A DNA stretch of 21,165 nucleotides, from NCBI GenBank assembly GCA_030626645.1, contig DAOUTP010000008.1:1-21165 (forward strand), read 5' to 3'. The first letter of the stretch is position 1; every line of letters starts with the position of its first letter. The stretch is from Candidatus Cloacimonadota bacterium (GTDB lineage: Bacteria; Cloacimonadota; Cloacimonadia; Cloacimonadales; TCS61). Below the pieces are notes generated by a model. That model was not told where the DNA came from. It ran no database searches and worked only from the letters and a program-made list of their open reading frames with translations. Positions 1 through 8,012 of this stretch are shown here, in pieces. Both the position numbers and the translations under genes were made by a program.

Positions 1-855
1 ATCATAGATGTTGTAAATGGTTTTTCTCCGATTGCCCCCGGTATAATTTGCGGAACATTATTCACTTCAAATCATTATCCTGTCGTTAATAATTCTTTTA
101 ATGTATTACAAGATTCCGTTATTATTGATAGTATCAATACTAATAATTTTGGTTACTTCACAAGTGCTTCCTTAGGCTTTGGAAATTATCAGATTATCGA
201 GGCAGAATTTTATGAAGATTGGTTTCCAACCGATTTTAATGTAACCAATTTCTACGATGATTATATTGTTTATTTGATGACATTGGACGCTAAACCAAAC
301 ATTTATCTTTATCCAACTGATAACATCAATATTAACATTTCACTTTCATTTCCTAATAGTGGAAAGGTAACTACATCCATTCCAGATTATGGTTCAGGTT
401 GGAAAGGTTTGGATATTAAACCTTCAGGAAGAATAAATGATGAATATTCTTATCTCTTCTATGAAAGCATTCATCCGGATCTCTACCAATATAAATGTGG
501 ATGGCTTGTTCAGCGGGAAGAGTTGGAAACATTTTTCATTCAGAATCTAGCTGAGACAGGTTTTGAAGGGCAGGAAATTATTGATTTCACAGATTTCTGG
601 ATTCCATTATTAACAGAATATCCATTTTATACTATTTATCCCCAATATAATGAACAGCTCAGCAAAATGACTAAATTAGAGTTTTCCATTGAACCCGATA
701 ACCTCTTACGATTAATCTATTCTATTGAAGGACAACAGGATGATTCTTTAATTCTACCTGAACCTAAGATACCCGAATTTCATCGAGAAGGATTTTATGT
801 AGTTGAATGGGGAGTTAGTATTAGAAATAGTGTTCAATATTCTCTTTCTAATTAA
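1..855 (+). CDS. Conserved protein of unknown function with a KPxIYLYP domain (5' truncated)
   Basis: The frame is open from base 1 to a TAA at 853-855, so 284 C-terminal residues are seen and the start lies outside the window. Residues about 12-65 look like a small beta-sandwich of the carboxypeptidase-regulatory type, with a GxIxGxLFTS-like beginning. From residue 97 comes KPNIYLYP, followed by a PDYGSGW segment, YSYLFYE, and a C-terminal GFYVVEWG. I recognise this order as a widespread bacterial domain that starts KPVIYLYP and ends near VEWG; it has no established function that I know of. The residues are mostly beta-prone, which fits an exported or surface protein, but the signal peptide would be upstream. 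An internal ATG at 274 falls inside the domain boundary and is unlikely to be the start. The gene converges on the Cache gene with a 21-nt gap and no clear terminator. Confidence 0.75.
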   Translation: MIDVVNGFSPIAPGIICGTLFTSNHYPVVNNSFNVLQDSVIIDSINTNNFGYFTSASLGFGNYQIIEAEFYEDWFPTDFNVTNFYDDYIVYLMTLDAKPNIYLYPTDNININISLSFPNSGKVTTSIPDYGSGWKGLDIKPSGRINDEYSYLFYESIHPDLYQYKCGWLVQREELETFFIQNLAETGFEGQEIIDFTDFWIPLLTEYPFYTIYPQYNEQLSKMTKLEFSIEPDNLLRLIYSIEGQQDDSLILPEPKIPEFHREGFYVVEWGVSIRNSVQYSLSN

Positions 856-876
856 AGAGTAGGAAAAAGAAAAAAA

Positions 877-1437
877 TCATGGTTTAGCAACTGCTCCGAT
901 AATCAGATTACCGTCTATTCTTTCTAAATAAACAAAATTGTAAATATATCGTGTGTCGTCTGCTAAAGTAAGAAAATTAATATAATTAATCCCCTCATAT
1001 TGTTGAATGTTGTAAATATATTCCTGCATGAACAGATGCCCTCTGGAATCTTTTGTTGATAGCATATTTCTACCTGTAAAATGCGAATTACCAGAATGAG
1101 CTAACACATTACCATTTAAATCAATTATAAAAAGGTAAGTCTTGAAGTCTTTGAATTTTCGTGGTTTTTCATTTATAAGAGAAATTGTGTTCTCCAAACC
1201 AAGTTTTTCAATATATTCCATACCTTTTTGTACTAAATTTTCGGTAAGTTTATTTAAGGGATCAGGCTCTCTTTGCACATAACCGCTTCCAGCAATTTTA
1301 GTTTTTTCTACTTTTAGCCTATAGGAAATTAAATCGAATTCAGGACCATCATATGGTCTCATTTCTGAATATATGTTAGAAGTAAGAAAAAATAGAATTG
1401 CAATTATTTTCAATAATGAAATTATCAAACTTTTCAT
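877..1437 (-). CDS. Secreted single-Cache-domain sensor-like protein
   Basis: A 186-residue protein. I chose the ATG at 1437 because GGAGAG lies just upstream of it on the minus strand and because it puts a clean signal peptide first (residues 1-24: Lys, a long hydrophobic stretch, then SNIYSE). An upstream ATG at 1467 would add ten polar residues. Residues about 60-186 match the single Cache type 2 pattern: a long helix, then TYLFIIDLNGNVLAHSGN, a GRNM segment, a strand ending YIYNFVYL, and a final GNLIIGAVAK. Cache domains bind small ligands outside the membrane, usually as the sensor part of chemoreceptors or histidine kinases. Here no second membrane helix and no signalling domain follow, so this is a free periplasmic or secreted ligand binder. 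Its ligand cannot be told from the sequence. It is transcribed divergently from the tdh operon. Confidence 0.8.
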   Translation of the reverse strand: MKSLIISLLKIIAILFFLTSNIYSEMRPYDGPEFDLISYRLKVEKTKIAGSGYVQREPDPLNKLTENLVQKGMEYIEKLGLENTISLINEKPRKFKDFKTYLFIIDLNGNVLAHSGNSHFTGRNMLSTKDSRGHLFMQEYIYNIQQYEGINYINFLTLADDTRYIYNFVYLERIDGNLIIGAVAKP

Positions 1438-1472
1438 GATCTCTCCAATAAGAATTTCTTTGTACATTTCCC

Positions 1473-1500
1473 AAAACAGCTATTAATAATTTTATGTCAA
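1473..1500 (-). promoter_or_regulatory. Putative promoter of the Cache gene
   Basis: On the minus strand TTGACA (1500-1495) is followed after 18 nt by TTTTG (1476-1472). It sits 57 nt before the chosen ATG. There is no TATAAT. The call rests on the same arrangement recurring at other gene starts in the window. Confidence 0.45.
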
Positions 1501-1519
1501 TTAGTTTATAATTTGCATA

Positions 1520-1540
1520 GTTAGAATTACGAATTATAAC
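1520..1540. promoter_or_regulatory. Imperfect 21-bp palindrome in the divergent intergenic region
   Basis: Left arm GTTAGAATT (1520-1528), spacer ACG, right arm AATTATAAC (1532-1540). Eight of nine arm positions are complementary. It lies between the two outward-facing TTGACA boxes (1495-1500 minus, 1577-1582 plus), where a shared operator would be expected. The sequence is A+T-rich, so chance is possible. Confidence 0.35.
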
Positions 1541-1576
1541 TTTATATGAAAAATATTTCATTACGATAATTTCTAA

Positions 1577-1605
1577 TTGACAAAATAAAGCTTAAAAACA
1601 TTTTT
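1577..1605 (+). promoter_or_regulatory. Putative promoter of the tdh-acpS-kbl operon
   Basis: TTGACA at 1577-1582, 18 nt, then a five-T run at 1601-1605, in place of a canonical -10 box. The box ends 48 nt before the tdh ATG. Confidence 0.5.
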
Positions 1606-1630
1606 CCAAAAAAAAATGCTTGGAGAAATT

Positions 1631-2581
1631 ATGAAAAAAATATTAGTTACAGGTTCGGTAGGTCAGATAGGTTCAGAATTAACAATGCTATTAAGGGAAC
1701 TTTATGGAAATGAGAATGTTGTAGCCGGTGGCAATAGAACAAAACCAAGTGGAAAATTATTGGAATCAGGTCCTTTTGAAATCGTGGATTGTACTGATGT
1801 TGCACAATTAGCAGAGACCGTTAAAAAATACAATATTGATACTATTTATCATTTGGCGGCTATACTTTCCGGTGTGGCAGAAGCAAAACCAAATCTAGCT
1901 TGGAATGTAAATATCAATGGTTTATACAATGTTTTGGAAGTTGCACGTGAAAATAATTGTGCAGTATTTACTCCAAGTTCAATTGGTGCATTTGGTCCTT
2001 CTACACCACCAGATGATACACCTCAAGACACAATCCAAAGACCCAACACAATGTACGGTGTAACAAAAGTTGCAGGAGAATTACTATGTGATTATTACTA
2101 TAAAAGATTTGGCGTAGACACACGCGGTGTTCGTTATCCTGGAATCATTTCTAATGAAACTTTGCCAGGTGGTGGAACTACAGATTACGCTGTGGATATT
2201 TATTATGAAGCAATCAAAAAGAAAGCTTATACTTGTTTTCTGAAAGCCGGAACTTTTCTTGATATGATGTACATGCCGGATGCTTTGACTGCTGCTGTTG
2301 ATCTGATGGAAGCAGATCCTTCTAAACTTGTTCACAGGAATGCTTTCAATATTTCTACCATGAGTTTCGATCCTGAAATGCTGGCAGATTCTATTCGCAA
2401 ACATATTCCTGAATTTAAACTGGATTACGATATTGATCCGGTTCGTCAGGCTATCGCAGAAAGCTGGCCAAACAATATGGATGATTCTCCTGCTGCTGAA
2501 GAATGGGGATGGAATTACGAATATGATCTTGCTAAAATGACAGAAGATATGTTAAATGTTCTGGGAGAAAAGCTTAAATAA
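1631..2581 (+). CDS. tdh: L-threonine 3-dehydrogenase, short-chain (epimerase-fold) type
   Basis: Oxidises L-threonine with NAD+ to 2-amino-3-ketobutyrate in the cytoplasm. The 316-residue protein begins with an NAD-binding Rossmann turn, GSVGQIG (residues 8-14). It has a PSSIGAFGP strand (S116/S117) and the catalytic YxxxK pair in MYGVTK (Y142, K146). The stretch RYPGIISNETLPGGGTTDYA and the later MMYMPDAL, NISTMSF, VRQAIAESWP and WGWNYEYDL segments match the animal and flavobacterial TDH family, not generic sugar epimerases. I use the ATG at 1631, which has TTGGAGAA ahead of it; an ATG at 1616 lies upstream of that ribosome site. The gene overlaps acpS by one base (TAATG), and kbl, the next enzyme of the pathway, follows acpS. 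The symbol tdh is shared with the unrelated zinc-dependent enzyme of E. coli. Confidence 0.92.
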   Translation: MKKILVTGSVGQIGSELTMLLRELYGNENVVAGGNRTKPSGKLLESGPFEIVDCTDVAQLAETVKKYNIDTIYHLAAILSGVAEAKPNLAWNVNINGLYNVLEVARENNCAVFTPSSIGAFGPSTPPDDTPQDTIQRPNTMYGVTKVAGELLCDYYYKRFGVDTRGVRYPGIISNETLPGGGTTDYAVDIYYEAIKKKAYTCFLKAGTFLDMMYMPDALTAAVDLMEADPSKLVHRNAFNISTMSFDPEMLADSIRKHIPEFKLDYDIDPVRQAIAESWPNNMDDSPAAEEWGWNYEYDLAKMTEDMLNVLGEKLK

Positions 2582-2955
2582 TGATCTTCGGAATCGGCAT
2601 CGACATAATCGAAGTTCCCAGAGTGGAAAAAATTTCGAAGAAAAATGATAAATTCGTGAAGAAGATCTTCACACAAACCGAAATTGATTATTGCCGGAAA
2701 TTCAGAAATGGATCACAAAATTTTGCTGGAAGATTTGCTGTGAAAGAAGCATTTCTGAAAGCTATGGGAACGGGTTGGAGCAATGGTCTTAAATTTAATG
2801 AGATTGAGACAGTAAACGGCTCGCTTGGGAAACCCGAAATTGTTCTTTATGGAAAAACTAAAGAAATATTTAGCGAACGTAATCTCAAATTTAGTCATGT
2901 TTCAATTGCACATCTAAAGGATTACGCAACAGCGGTAGTAGTAATAGAAAAATAA
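2581..2955 (+). CDS. acpS: Holo-[acyl-carrier-protein] synthase
   Basis: Moves the 4'-phosphopantetheine group from CoA to the conserved serine of acyl carrier protein, which activates fatty acid synthesis. At 124 residues it has the usual AcpS length. The family's two Mg-binding sites are visible: GIGIDIIEVPR at the N-terminus (D8) and RFAVKEAFLKA (E56, next to K55). The ATG shares its A with the tdh stop codon, so translation is probably coupled to tdh. Only 17 nt separate it from kbl. Placing acpS between the two threonine-to-glycine genes is unusual: both Kbl and AcpS use CoA, but a functional link is only a guess. No sign of truncation. Confidence 0.93.
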   Translation: MIFGIGIDIIEVPRVEKISKKNDKFVKKIFTQTEIDYCRKFRNGSQNFAGRFAVKEAFLKAMGTGWSNGLKFNEIETVNGSLGKPEIVLYGKTKEIFSERNLKFSHVSIAHLKDYATAVVVIEK

Positions 2956-2972
2956 AATAATGGAGAGAAGTT

Positions 2973-4199
2973 ATGGCACTTGAAAGATTGAATGCTGCAC
3001 TTAACAAAAATCTGGAAGATTTGCGGACAACCGGAAGAGATAAAGGTGCGGAACTGGTTATTAGTGAAATAAAAGAAGCAAAAGGTGAATTCGGTCCACG
3101 TTACAATTTAGTAGGTTACGGAGAGCAGGAATTCATAAAAATGAATGCGAATTCCTACCTTGGAATGTCAATGAATCCTGAAGTTATCGAAGCGGAAGAA
3201 GAAGCTGCACAAAAATTTGGTGTGGGACCGGGAGCAGTTCGTTTTATCAGTGGTACCCATACTCCTCATATTGCTCTTGAAAAGAAACTTGCAGAATTCC
3301 ATGAACGCGAAGCAGGAATGATTTTCAGTTCTGCATACGTTACAAGTTTGGGTGTAATTTACCCCCTTACAACTAAAGAGACCGTGGTCGTTTCCGATGC
3401 ACTGAATCATAATTGTATTATTCAAGCAATGCGTCTTTCTCGTCCTGCAGCAAAGATGATCTATAAGCACAATGACATGAAAGATCTGGAAGCTAAAATG
3501 AATGAAGCTGTTGGAATGGGGAAACGTTGTTTAGTGATTACTGATGGAATTTTCAGTATGCGTGGAGATTTTGCTCCTCTCGATAAACTCACTGAAATCT
3601 GCGCTAAATTCGATAATAAATTTGAAGAAGGTGTTATCACGATTGCTGATGATTCTCACGGTGTTGGAGCTTTTGGAAAATATGGTAGAGGAACCGAAGA
3701 ATATACAGGTGCAAAAGTTGATATCTTAATAGGAACTTTGGGAAAAGCTTTTGGTGTGAATGGTGGTTATGTAGTTGCTTCCAAAACAGTTTTAGATTAT
3801 CTTCGTGAATCAGCACCAATGTATATCTATTCCAATCCGATCACATGTTCAGAAGCTGCAGCTACATTGAAAGTTCTGGAAATAGTGAATAGCGAATATG
3901 GGGTGAAAAGATTAGCTCATCTTGCTGCTATGACTAAGAAATTTGAAGATGGTTTAACCTCTTTAGGATTTGAAACAATTGAAGGACCACATCCGGTTGT
4001 TCCATTGATGGTGCGTGACACAGCAGAAACAACAAAATTAGTTAATTACCTTACAAAGAATGGTGTTTTAGGAACAGGATTGAACTTCCCGGTTGTACCA
4101 AAAGGTGATGAAGAGATCAGATTCCAGGTAAATGCTGATCATACTGAAGCTGATATTGATAAAGTATTGGAAATTCTTAAAAAGTATAAAGAACAGTAA
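2973..4199 (+). CDS. kbl: Glycine C-acetyltransferase (2-amino-3-ketobutyrate CoA ligase)
   Basis: A PLP enzyme of the alpha-oxoamine synthase family. It cleaves 2-amino-3-ketobutyrate with CoA to glycine and acetyl-CoA, the second step after Tdh. The 408 residues are close to the about 398 of E. coli Kbl. Visible landmarks: NSYLGM (60-65), RFISGTHTPH (90-99), SDALNH with the ring-stacking H146, DGIFSM (191-196), the cofactor-binding ADDSHGVG (225-232), and the Schiff-base lysine K258 in GTLGKAFG. The C-terminal FPVVPKGDEEIRFQ closely follows the substrate-phosphate/CoA region of true Kbl. This, with tdh two genes upstream, argues for Kbl over serine palmitoyltransferase or BioF. GGAGAG precedes the ATG. 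A strong terminator follows at once, closing the operon. Confidence 0.92.
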   Translation: MALERLNAALNKNLEDLRTTGRDKGAELVISEIKEAKGEFGPRYNLVGYGEQEFIKMNANSYLGMSMNPEVIEAEEEAAQKFGVGPGAVRFISGTHTPHIALEKKLAEFHEREAGMIFSSAYVTSLGVIYPLTTKETVVVSDALNHNCIIQAMRLSRPAAKMIYKHNDMKDLEAKMNEAVGMGKRCLVITDGIFSMRGDFAPLDKLTEICAKFDNKFEEGVITIADDSHGVGAFGKYGRGTEEYTGAKVDILIGTLGKAFGVNGGYVVASKTVLDYLRESAPMYIYSNPITCSEAAATLKVLEIVNSEYGVKRLAHLAAMTKKFEDGLTSLGFETIEGPHPVVPLMVRDTAETTKLVNYLTKNGVLGTGLNFPVVPKGDEEIRFQVNADHTEADIDKVLEILKKYKEQ

Positions 4200-4227
4200 T
4201 TCCTAATAGGTTTCTTAAGTAATTATT

Positions 4228-4257
4228 AACAGGGAGTTTTTGCTCCCTGTTTTTTTT
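4228..4257 (+). terminator. Rho-independent terminator after kbl
   Basis: Perfect nine-base stem AACAGGGAG / CTCCCTGTT with a six-base loop (TTTTTG), running into a T tract to 4257. It closes the tdh-acpS-kbl unit and separates it from the importer operon. Confidence 0.93.
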
Positions 4258-4287
4258 AAAAAATTATACCCTGAATAATTTTAATTC

Positions 4288-4319
4288 TTGACACATCAAA
4301 TATTAAAATCAAATAAATA
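4288..4319 (+). promoter_or_regulatory. Putative promoter of the ABC importer operon
   Basis: TTGACA at 4288-4293, 50 nt before the ATG at 4344. Possible -10 sequences are AAATAA (17-nt spacing) or TAAATA (20-nt spacing). Unlike most other units in the window, no clear T-run follows at the common distance. Confidence 0.45.
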
Positions 4320-4343
4320 TTTAATTATAGAAGAGGATATTAT

Positions 4344-5885
4344 ATGGGATATGAAAATGTAACACAATCACTCACAAAGATAATCGAAATGAAAAACATT
4401 ACCAAAAAATTTGGTGATTTTGTAGCAAATGATTCAGTTAATCTCGATGTATTCAAAGGAAAAGTACATGCCTTACTTGGCGAAAACGGAGCTGGAAAAT
4501 CAACCTTGATGAACATTCTTTACGGATTATATAGTCCAACTTCCGGTGAGATTTTAATTAACGGTAAAAAAGTCGAAATCACAAATCCAAATATCGCCAT
4601 AGAGCATGGGATAGGGATGGTTCACCAGCATTTTATGCTTGTGAAACCGTTTACAGTAACCCAGAATATCATATTAGGTCAGGAACCAGTATCCAAAATG
4701 AGTGTACTTAATATGAAAAAGGCACTTAAGGATGTAAAAGAAATTTCTGAACGCTATGGGCTTTATGTAGATCCGAATGCTAAGATCGAGGATATTTCTG
4801 TTGGAATGCAGCAGAGGGTTGAAATACTGAAAGCACTGTATCGTGGAGCTGAAATATTAATTCTCGACGAGCCAACAGCAGTTCTCACACCGCAAGAGAT
4901 AGTTGAACTAATCCAGATAATCAAGAATCTTACTAAAGAAGGAAAATCAATTATTCTTATAAGTCATAAATTGAAGGAAATAATAGATGCTGCTGATTTT
5001 TGTTTGATCATAAGACGGGGAAAGCATATTGATACAGTTGTAGTTCCTGAAACTAATGAAGAAGGATTAGCTTCAAAAATGGTTGGAAGGGAAGTGAGTT
5101 TTGTTGTTGATAAAAAAGTCAAAGTAGCAGGTGATGAAATATTTTCGATAAAGGATCTTGTAGTTAAAGATAACCGTGATATTGTAGCAGTAGATAAACT
5201 TAATATTTCAATAAAAAAGGGTGAGATACTTGGTTTAGCCGGAATTGATGGAAACGGGCAAACCGAATTACTGGAAGCAATCACAGGTCTTAGAAAAGTT
5301 GAATCGGGTGAGATTAAGATAAATGATAATAATATTACAAATAATACTCCTTTCCAAGTAATAAACAAAAAGATCTCTCATATCCCTGAAGATAGACAGA
5401 AACGTGGTTTGGTACTGGATTTTGATATTTCAGAAAATACAATCTTAGAGAATTACTATAAAAATCCATTTGCAAGAAAAGGAATTCTTAATTATAACAA
5501 TATTAGAGTTTATGCAAAGGAGTTGATAGATAAATTTGATGTTCGTCCCAAAGAAGAATCCAAGATGGCAAGAACTCTTTCCGGTGGTAATCAACAGAAA
5601 GTGATTATTGCCAGAGAAGTTTCCAATGATCCGGATCTCCTTATAGCCGCTCAACCAACCAGAGGTCTCGATGTTGGAGCCATTGAATTTGTTCATAAAT
5701 CGTTAATTGATCAACGAGATAATGATAAAGCAGTTTTCTTGATCTCTTTTGAACTGGATGAAATTATGAATGTATCGGATAGAATTGCAGTGATTTATGA
5801 AGGAAAAATCGTAGGAATTGTAGATGCAAAAGATGCTGAAGTCGAAAAGCTAGGACTGATGATGGCAGGCGGAGGCAGCAAATGA
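4344..5885 (+). CDS. Nucleoside-type ABC importer, double ATP-binding protein
   Basis: Energises import with the two permeases that follow. It has two fused ABC domains in 513 residues, as in RbsA, MglA and the Bacillus NupO (YufO) proteins. The first domain is complete: Walker A GENGAGKST (46-54), a signature-like SVGMQQR (152-158), Walker B ILILDEP (171-177) and switch His H208. The second has a Walker A without lysine (GIDGNGQT, 300-307), a good LSGGNQQK signature (412-419), a Walker B-like LLIAAQP without the acidic pair (432-438) and F469 at the switch-His position. So one of the two composite sites is expected to be weak or dead, which is usual in this family. AGAGGA precedes the ATG. 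The gene overlaps the first permease by four bases (ATGA). The BMP-type lipoprotein downstream points to nucleosides, not sugars. Confidence 0.92.
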   Translation: MGYENVTQSLTKIIEMKNITKKFGDFVANDSVNLDVFKGKVHALLGENGAGKSTLMNILYGLYSPTSGEILINGKKVEITNPNIAIEHGIGMVHQHFMLVKPFTVTQNIILGQEPVSKMSVLNMKKALKDVKEISERYGLYVDPNAKIEDISVGMQQRVEILKALYRGAEILILDEPTAVLTPQEIVELIQIIKNLTKEGKSIILISHKLKEIIDAADFCLIIRRGKHIDTVVVPETNEEGLASKMVGREVSFVVDKKVKVAGDEIFSIKDLVVKDNRDIVAVDKLNISIKKGEILGLAGIDGNGQTELLEAITGLRKVESGEIKINDNNITNNTPFQVINKKISHIPEDRQKRGLVLDFDISENTILENYYKNPFARKGILNYNNIRVYAKELIDKFDVRPKEESKMARTLSGGNQQKVIIAREVSNDPDLLIAAQPTRGLDVGAIEFVHKSLIDQRDNDKAVFLISFELDEIMNVSDRIAVIYEGKIVGIVDAKDAEVEKLGLMMAGGGSK

Positions 5886-7024
5886 AACTAAAAATGAAAG
5901 AACTAAGAAGAGCGCTTTATATTTTTGCCACAGAAAAAACTGTTGGATTCACTTTAATATCAATTTTTCTCGGCCTTGTTGTTGGTGCACTTTTTCTTGC
6001 AGTTGCCGGATTCAATCCCTTCCGAGCATATTGGATAATGCTACAAGGTATCTTCGCTAAGCCAAGTTATATTTCTTATACAATAATCCGTGCTACTCCT
6101 TTGATCTTAACCGGACTTTCAATAGCATTTGCCTTTAAAACAGGCTTATTTAATATTGGTGCCGAAGGACAATTCATTATCGGTTCAGTTGCTGCAACTG
6201 CAGCTGGTTATTTCTTACATTTACCATTATTAATACATATTCCGGTTGTAATAATTTCAGCTGTTCTTGCAGCAGGGATATGGGGTGGACTTGCTGGATT
6301 TTTTAAAGCTAAATTTGGAGTACATGAAGTAATATCAACAATTATGCTTAATTGGGTTGCTCTATATTTCCAAAATTTTCTTATCTATACAAAGGGTTTC
6401 CAAAAACCGGGAGGAGAAACTTCTTACTCTATCCAACCAACTGCAAATATGATGATCTTAAAAACCTGGAAACAATCTGAAGCAGGTCGTGAATGGTTAT
6501 TGCAGCATCCATTCTGGAAAGACCTTTTAAGAACACCAATGAACTGGGGGTTCGTAATTGCTATTTTAATGGCAGTTCTAGTTTGGTTCATACTTAATAA
6601 AACTGCTCTTGGTTTTAGATTACGTGCAGTGGGATTTAATAAATTTGCAGCTGAATATGGTGGTATAAATGTAAATAAGAATATGATAATATCCATGTTT
6701 ATTGCAGGTGCATTGGCAGGCTTAGCTGGAGCTCTACAGGTCGTTGGTGTTTCTCATAAAGTAACATTAATAGCGGCAATGGAAGGTTATGGTTTCGATG
6801 GAATTGCTGTTGCATTGATAGCCAATAGTAATGCTATGGGTTGCATATTGGCAGGATTATTATTCGGAGCTTTGAAGTACGGAGGTGCAAAGATACAACC
6901 TTTTATGCAAGCACCTTCTGAAGTTGTAAGTATTGTAATTGGTTCCATAGTATTTTTTATCTCGATCCCAAAACTAATTAAATTGATTTTAACAAGAAAA
7001 AGTAAAAAGGGGGGTACAAAATGA
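5882..7024 (+). CDS. Nucleoside-type ABC importer, first permease (NupP-like)
   Basis: Integral inner-membrane subunit of 380 residues, in the branched-chain amino acid/BMP permease superfamily. Many hydrophobic helices follow a short basic N-terminus; the first spans about residues 20-45. The family's cytoplasmic coupling segment is seen in LRAVGFNKFAAEYGGINVNK, followed by a Gly/Ala-rich helix (MFIAGALAGLAGALQVVG). The FNIGAEGQFIIG motif early in the protein is typical of permeases that partner double-NBD proteins of the NupO type. GGAGG lies upstream, inside the ATPase gene, and the start overlaps its stop as ATGA. The C-terminus is basic (KSKKGG) and the gene again ends in an ATGA overlap with the second permease. 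Equal-stoichiometry translation by coupling is likely. Confidence 0.92.
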   Translation: MKLKMKELRRALYIFATEKTVGFTLISIFLGLVVGALFLAVAGFNPFRAYWIMLQGIFAKPSYISYTIIRATPLILTGLSIAFAFKTGLFNIGAEGQFIIGSVAATAAGYFLHLPLLIHIPVVIISAVLAAGIWGGLAGFFKAKFGVHEVISTIMLNWVALYFQNFLIYTKGFQKPGGETSYSIQPTANMMILKTWKQSEAGREWLLQHPFWKDLLRTPMNWGFVIAILMAVLVWFILNKTALGFRLRAVGFNKFAAEYGGINVNKNMIISMFIAGALAGLAGALQVVGVSHKVTLIAAMEGYGFDGIAVALIANSNAMGCILAGLLFGALKYGGAKIQPFMQAPSEVVSIVIGSIVFFISIPKLIKLILTRKSKKGGTK

Positions 7025-7971
7025 TAGAAACAATATTGAGTAATCTTGCACTGATCTTAGGAACAACTTTAATGTATTCAACACCCCTTATTTATACATC
7101 CCTTGGGGGAGTTTTATCTGAAAATTCAGGTGTGATCAATATTGGATTGGAAGGGATGATGGTTATTGGAGCTTTTATTGGAGCAGCTATAGGGTATTAT
7201 GTAGGAAATCCATGGATCGCTTTTATCGGTGCAGGAGTTGCTGGTGGTTTATTTGGGCTTCTTCATGCATTTGCAAGTGTCACATTCGGTGCTAATCAAG
7301 TTGTTTCCGGGATTGCTATTAATTTTCTGGGGATAGGTATTGCTCTATTCCTAAGTCGTATATTCTTTGAAGGTGCTACTATGACAAAATCCATTCAACT
7401 TGATAACAAAATGCCAAGACCTCTAAATGGAGTATTTCCAGATGGATCAATCTTGAATACAATTTTCGATAATCAATACGCAACGGTTTATTTGGCATTT
7501 ATCATGGTTTTATTGATCTGGTTCTTCCTGTACAAAACAAAATATGGATTAAGATTAAGATCTGTTGGTGAACATCCTACAGCAGCTGATACATTAGGAA
7601 TAAACGTTATGGGAATTAGGTATTTTGCTGTAATTATGTCAGGTGTTTTTGCAGGATTTGGTGGAGCAGCTATGAGTTTAGCCATCGTATCGAATTTCAG
7701 ACCTACTTTAATATCAGGACATGGTTTTATAGCACTGGCAGCAATGATATTTGGGAAATGGAAACCACAGGGTGCTATGCTGGCATGTCTTCTATTTGGA
7801 GGTGCGCAGGGCTTGGCCGTCTACCTGGGACAATTTGATATTAATATTCCCACACAATTAATTAGTATGTTGCCATATGTGATTACAATTGTTGTACTAA
7901 TAGGTTTCGTAGGGAAATCTTCTGCACCATCGGCTGATGGTATTCCATATGAGAAGGAAAGTAAATATTAA
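7021..7971 (+). CDS. Nucleoside-type ABC importer, second permease (NupQ-like)
   Basis: Second transmembrane subunit, 316 residues, forming a heterodimer with the preceding permease. The N-terminal INIGLEGMMVIGAF motif parallels the one in the first permease. The coupling segment reads LRSVGEHPTAADTLGINVMG and precedes a Gly/Ala-rich helix (MSGVFAGFGGAAMSL). About eight to nine hydrophobic stretches are visible. The start overlaps the previous gene by four bases (ATGA) and has a GGGGGG ribosome site just upstream. The first three importer genes are tightly coupled, but the substrate-binding protein gene is 98 nt further on with its own promoter-like box. Substrate assignment to purine or related nucleosides rests on the BMP-family partner and cannot be read from this subunit. 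Confidence 0.92.
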   Translation: MIETILSNLALILGTTLMYSTPLIYTSLGGVLSENSGVINIGLEGMMVIGAFIGAAIGYYVGNPWIAFIGAGVAGGLFGLLHAFASVTFGANQVVSGIAINFLGIGIALFLSRIFFEGATMTKSIQLDNKMPRPLNGVFPDGSILNTIFDNQYATVYLAFIMVLLIWFFLYKTKYGLRLRSVGEHPTAADTLGINVMGIRYFAVIMSGVFAGFGGAAMSLAIVSNFRPTLISGHGFIALAAMIFGKWKPQGAMLACLLFGGAQGLAVYLGQFDINIPTQLISMLPYVITIVVLIGFVGKSSAPSADGIPYEKESKY

Positions 7972-7981
7972 TGTTTATCGC

Positions 7982-8012
7982 TTGACATTAAAAGCAGAAT
8001 AAATGTCTTTTG
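7982..8012 (+). promoter_or_regulatory. Putative separate promoter for the BMP lipoprotein gene
   Basis: TTGACA at 7982-7987, 20 nt, then TTTTG at 8008-8012. The T-run is part of a TTTTGTAAAA (8008-8017) near-palindrome that recurs, inverted, near two other promoters in the window. Confidence 0.45.

Noticed and set aside
1631..4199. A sphingolipid (serine palmitoyltransferase) locus, since it has an epimerase-fold dehydrogenase, a phosphopantetheinyl transferase and an alpha-oxoamine synthase in a row.
   Set aside because: The dehydrogenase carries the specific segments of short-chain threonine dehydrogenase (GGGTTDYA, AIAESWP). The synthase has the Kbl-type FPVVPKGDEEIRFQ segment, and no ACP gene is in the row.
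4964..5368. A 134-codon minus-strand open frame within the ABC ATPase gene.
   Set aside because: It is antisense to a gene with intact ABC motifs. Its composition mirrors the sense codons, and no ribosome site or family match is seen.
4344..5885. The missing Walker A lysine and altered Walker B in the second ABC domain as a sign of decay.
   Set aside because: Double-NBD proteins of the NupO/BMP importer group commonly have a degenerate second site; the reading frame and signature motif are intact.
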